In this document: positions 14,337 through 17,188 of the stretch, piece after piece
Position numbering within the stretch: the first letter of the stretch is position 1
Layout: every line of letters begins with the position of its first letter
Assembly: GCA_023410155.1 (NCBI GenBank)
Contig: JAEYQF010000250.1
Location: forward strand, 1 to 17,188
Length of the DNA stretch: 17,188 nt
Source of the DNA: Verrucomicrobiota bacterium
GTDB lineage: Bacteria > Verrucomicrobiota > Verrucomicrobiia > Opitutales > Opitutaceae
Direction of reading: 5' to 3'
Translations under genes and position numbers: made by a program
The notes under the pieces: generated by a model
What the model was told of the DNA's origin: nothing
Database searches by the model: none
What the model saw: only the letters and a program-made list of their open reading frames with translations

Positions 14337-14342
14337 CACGTC

Positions 14343-15308
14343 GTGTTTACCCCGCTGCCACCCCTTCGCCCACGCCGGACCATTGAGGGGATCTCGGCCG
14401 TGTTGCTGCCGTTCACGTCCGGGGGAGAGATTGATTTGGCGGGATGGGAGACGCTGTGCGAGCGCACCTGGCAGGCGGGTCTCACCCCGGCGATCAACAT
14501 GGATACCGGCTACGCCAATCTGCTCACGCCGGTGGAGCGCGGCGATCTGCTCTCGCGAGCGGGAAAGCTCGCGCGCGGGCGGCGATTCGTCGCGGGGGCA
14601 TTTGTCGTCGATCGCACCGGCGGAGTCACTGAATTGTATTTGGAGGAGGTGGCGGCCATCCGTGCGGCGGGCGGCACGCCGATCCTGTTTCAAAGCCCTG
14701 CGCTAAAGGCGCTCGAACGCGCCGCGATGCTCGCCCTCTACCGGCGCGTAGCGGCCGAGGCGGGCGAACTGCTGGCCTTCGAACTCGGCGAGATGTTCGC
14801 GCCCTTTGGTGCGATCTACGATCTCGAGACCGTGCGCGGCTTGATGGAGATTCCCGAACTCAAGGGAATGAAACACTCCTCGCTGAGTCGCGAACTCGAG
14901 TGGCAGCGGCTGGCATTGCGCGACGAGGTGCGGCCCGACTTCAAGCTCTACACCGGCAATGACCTCGCGATCGACATGGTGCAATGGGGCAGCGACTACC
15001 TGCTCGGCCTTTCCGCCTTTCATCCGGAAGCCTTTGCCGTGCGTGATGCGTGTTGGGCGGCGGGGCGGCCCGAGTTCTACGAGCTGAACGACTGGCTGCA
15101 GTATCTCGGCATGCTTGCGTTTCGCGCGCCAGTGCCGGCTTACAAGCACACGTGCGCGCAGACGCTGCGACGGCGAGGAATCATCGCCTCCAGCGAACCT
15201 CATCCGCGGGCGGTGCGTCGCCCCGAATCGGACGAGGCCATTCTCCAGCCGATCGTGGAGCGGCTCGATCAATTGACGGTCACAGCCCGCGCGGCGTTGG
15301 CCAGCTGA
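14343..15308 (+). CDS. DapA/NAL superfamily aldolase or dehydratase
   Basis: This 321-residue protein has the TIM-barrel pattern of the dihydrodipicolinate synthase/N-acetylneuraminate lyase superfamily, whose members form a Schiff base with pyruvate-like substrates. The opening GISAVLLPFTSGGEIDLAGW corresponds to the family start (about 16-35). The Schiff-base lysine is probably K177 in ELKGMKHSS. The usual tyrosine of the YNxP motif appears replaced: the aligned strand reads AFELGEMFAPFG (145-156), with Phe at that place. It is therefore unlikely to be true DapA and more likely a catabolic lyase or dehydratase on an unknown acid. The GTG at 14343 is chosen because the upstream in-frame codons run through the operators and promoter; a GGAA lies nearby. 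Five bases separate it from the flavin oxidoreductase gene, indicating one operon controlled by the divergent GntR regulator. Confidence 0.82.
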   Translation: MFTPLPPLRPRRTIEGISAVLLPFTSGGEIDLAGWETLCERTWQAGLTPAINMDTGYANLLTPVERGDLLSRAGKLARGRRFVAGAFVVDRTGGVTELYLEEVAAIRAAGGTPILFQSPALKALERAAMLALYRRVAAEAGELLAFELGEMFAPFGAIYDLETVRGLMEIPELKGMKHSSLSRELEWQRLALRDEVRPDFKLYTGNDLAIDMVQWGSDYLLGLSAFHPEAFAVRDACWAAGRPEFYELNDWLQYLGMLAFRAPVPAYKHTCAQTLRRRGIIASSEPHPRAVRRPESDEAILQPIVERLDQLTVTARAALAS

Positions 15309-15313
15309 CGTTC

Positions 15314-16753
15314 ATGGCGGTCCCAATCGTAAAAATCGCCACCCTGAAGTCGCAGGAAGCATTGGCGGCCCGGTTCGCTGAGCTGAACCTCGAGCTGAAG
15401 TTCGATGCCGCCCTGCAGGCCGGCGCCGAGGCGCCATTGGCCGCTCCCCTCGAGGTTTACGGGCGAACGTTAGGGAACCGTTTCGCCATCCTCCCGATGG
15501 AGGGTTGGGACGCAGAAACAGACGGGCGCCCCAGCGAACTCGTGCGCCGGCGCTGGCAGCGTTTCGGACAAAGCGGAGCGAAGTTGATCTGGGGTGGGGA
15601 AGCGGTCGCGGTGCGTCACGACGGTCGGGCGAATCCGAATCAGCTCGTCATCAGCGAGTCCAATGTCGCGGCGCTCGCCGATTTGCGGGAGGCGCTCGTG
15701 CGCGCCCATCGCGAGCAGCATGGCCGGACCGATGATCTGTTCGTGGGCGTGCAGTTGACGCACTCCGGTCGATTTGCGCGTCCCAACAACAAGGCGCGGC
15801 TGGAGCCATTCCTTGCGTATCGTCACCCCATTCTCGATGCGCGCTTCCAAGTGCCGGCGGATCTGGCTCCGGTGAGCGACGAGCAGATCGACGCCTTGAT
15901 CGCGGATTTCGTGGCGGCGGCTGTCCGCGCGCAAAAGGCGGGCTTCGACTTCGTCGACCTCAAGCATTGCCATGGCTACTTCGCTCACGAGCTGCTCTCG
16001 GCCGTGGATCGAGGGGGCCGCTACGGGGGTTCGCTCGAGAATCGCACGCGTTTCCTGCGCGAAGCCGTCGCGGGTATCCGACGCGAGGCGCCGGGGCTGC
16101 ACGTGGGCGTGCGGGTGAGCATCTTCGACCGCCTGCCGTATCAGAAAAATGGTGACGGCACGGGCGAGCCCGTGCCTTGGAGCGGTGCGTATCGCTACGG
16201 TTTCGGCTGCAATCCCGGGAATCCGGCCGAGTCCGACTGGGCGGAGCCGCTGGCGTTTCTGCGTCTGCTGCCTCAACTCGGCGTGAAGCTCGTATGCCTC
16301 ACGGGCGGGAGCCCTTACTACAATCCGCACCTGGTTCGCCCGGCCGCGATGCCGCCGAGCGATGGTTACCTGCCGCCCGAGGATCCGCTCGTGGGAGTGG
16401 CCCGGCAGGTGGAGCACGCGGCGTATGCCAAGCGGGCGGTGCCGGAACTCACGATCGTCGCCTCCGGCATGAGCTACCTGCAGGAATGGCTGCCCCACGT
16501 CGCGCAATCCGCCGTGCGCCATGGGATGTTCGACGTAGTCGGCATTGGGCGCTCTGTTCTATCGTATCCGGAGATGGTTGCGGACGTGTTGGCGGGACGC
16601 CCGCTGCAGGCGAGGCGGATTTGCCGCACGTTCAGCGATTGCACGACGGGCCCGCGCAACGGACTGGTGTCGGGCTGTTATCCGCTCGACGACTTCTATC
16701 GCCAGCACCCGGACGTGGCGCGCCTGAAGCAGATCAAGGCGGCCGCGCGCTAG
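15314..16753 (+). CDS. NADH:flavin oxidoreductase, Old Yellow Enzyme-like
   Basis: This 479-residue protein has an FMN-binding TIM barrel of the OYE / 2,4-dienoyl-CoA reductase superfamily. Such enzymes reduce activated C=C bonds or demethylate substrates. Motifs: early barrel NRFAILPMEGWDAETDG (55-71), GVQLTHSGRFARP (145-157), KHCHGYFAHELLS (217-229), RYGGSLENRTRFLRE (236-250), and the phosphate-binding strand FDVVGIGRS (406-414). The usual HGAHGYL is replaced by KHCHGYF, so the first catalytic histidine position is Lys. Three cysteines near the end (C437, C443, C455) do not make the CxxCxxxC iron-sulfur pattern of dienoyl-CoA reductase, and the NAD(P)-binding C-terminal domain of that enzyme is absent. 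The N-terminus has about 40 extra residues ahead of the barrel. It follows the lyase gene by five bases. Substrate unknown; probably a catabolic step linked to the lyase. Confidence 0.85.
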   Translation: MAVPIVKIATLKSQEALAARFAELNLELKFDAALQAGAEAPLAAPLEVYGRTLGNRFAILPMEGWDAETDGRPSELVRRRWQRFGQSGAKLIWGGEAVAVRHDGRANPNQLVISESNVAALADLREALVRAHREQHGRTDDLFVGVQLTHSGRFARPNNKARLEPFLAYRHPILDARFQVPADLAPVSDEQIDALIADFVAAAVRAQKAGFDFVDLKHCHGYFAHELLSAVDRGGRYGGSLENRTRFLREAVAGIRREAPGLHVGVRVSIFDRLPYQKNGDGTGEPVPWSGAYRYGFGCNPGNPAESDWAEPLAFLRLLPQLGVKLVCLTGGSPYYNPHLVRPAAMPPSDGYLPPEDPLVGVARQVEHAAYAKRAVPELTIVASGMSYLQEWLPHVAQSAVRHGMFDVVGIGRSVLSYPEMVADVLAGRPLQARRICRTFSDCTTGPRNGLVSGCYPLDDFYRQHPDVARLKQIKAAAR

Positions 16754-16754
16754 C

Positions 16755-17188
16755 TTAGCTCACCACGAGGTAGAATCCCACCGCGGCGAGGCTCCACCCC
16801 GCCGCAGCGCGAATCGCCGGGGAGCGATCGGCGGTGAGCGCGCCGATCCCACCGCCCAAAAGGTGCAGGAGCGCGGTGACGACGAGGAGACCGACGGCAT
16901 ACGCGACGCCGCTCACGCCGGCGGCGATTTCGCTACCGTGGGCGAAGCCGTGGAAAAACGCGAAGAGGCCGCCGATCAGTGCGCTGGCCGCGAGCGGCAG
17001 ACGGGCCGCATGGGCAACCAAGAGCCCGAGCACAAGGATCGATGCGGCGATACCTTGCTCCACGCCAGGCACCGCGATCCCGCTTTGCACAAAGGAAACG
17101 CCGAACGCCATCACCGCCACAAAGGTGAGCGGCACCACCCAGCGGGCGCGGGCGCCCCCCCGGGGGGGGCCCCGGGCCCAAGCCCCCG
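16755..17188 (-). CDS. ureJ: HupE/UreJ family nickel permease, 5' truncated
   Basis: This is the C-terminal part of a small membrane permease that imports nickel for urease or hydrogenase. About 130 residues are reliable, with four to five hydrophobic segments, starting near RARWVVPLTFVAVMAFG. The family signature is in the segment FFHGFAHGSE, whose histidines and glutamate are implicated in metal transport. The N-terminal HPxxGxDH-type motif would lie outside the window. A GTG at 17138 could be called as start, but the residues just before it (GGARARW) fit the family, so the gene is cut by the window edge. The last 30-odd bases are a stack of C and G runs that do not encode family-like sequence. 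The stop codon lies one base from the convergent oxidoreductase gene. Urease association is inferred from ureEFGD about 3 kb away. Confidence 0.8.
   Translation of the reverse strand, partial: GAWARGPPRGGARARWVVPLTFVAVMAFGVSFVQSGIAVPGVEQGIAASILVLGLLVAHAARLPLAASALIGGLFAFFHGFAHGSEIAAGVSGVAYAVGLLVVTALLHLLGGGIGALTADRSPAIRAAAGWSLAAVGFYLVVS

Overview
The window is high-GC, densely coded bacterial chromosome. It most likely comes from the Verrucomicrobiota, order Opitutales. That is an inference from the gene content, the style of the valyl-tRNA synthetase and GlnD proteins, and several short repeat families of the kind scattered through such genomes. No rRNA or tRNA gene, CRISPR array, insertion sequence or integrase was seen.

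Layout. 1-631: 3' end of a DEAD-box RNA helicase with a DbpA-type RNA-binding domain, closed by a hairpin terminator. 669-923: non-coding, GC-rich and repetitive. 924-2163: an HNH endonuclease-like protein and a double-ACT (GcvR-like) protein, separated by a long imperfect inverted repeat. 2222-7156 (minus strand): glnD (PII uridylyltransferase), then a soluble GAF-GAF histidine kinase, then a 71-residue two-helix membrane protein. 7270-10026 (plus): valS, divergent from glnD and ending in a perfect 12-bp hairpin. 10337-13563 (plus): ychJ followed by the urease maturation genes ureE, ureF, ureG and ureD. 13569-14261 (minus): a GntR/FCD regulator, divergent from a two-gene unit (14343-16753) encoding a DapA/NAL-superfamily lyase and an Old-Yellow-Enzyme-like flavin oxidoreductase. 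16755-17188 (minus): a 5'-truncated HupE/UreJ family nickel permease, running into a corrupted-looking sequence edge.

How the parts work together. glnD reads glutamine status and modifies PII proteins. The ure genes deliver nickel to urease, which releases ammonia, and the HupE/UreJ protein is a plausible nickel importer for the same purpose. Structural urease genes (ureABC) are not in the window. The GntR/lyase/oxidoreductase block sits between ureD and the nickel permease and looks like a substrate-induced catabolic module. Two perfect inverted repeats in the divergent promoter are good operator candidates.

The least explained parts are that catabolic pair, in which both enzymes depart from the canonical active-site residues of their superfamilies; the repeat elements, one of which lies inside the valS reading frame; and the lack of Shine-Dalgarno sequences before almost all genes. 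I see no clear defence system or other wholly new multigene system.
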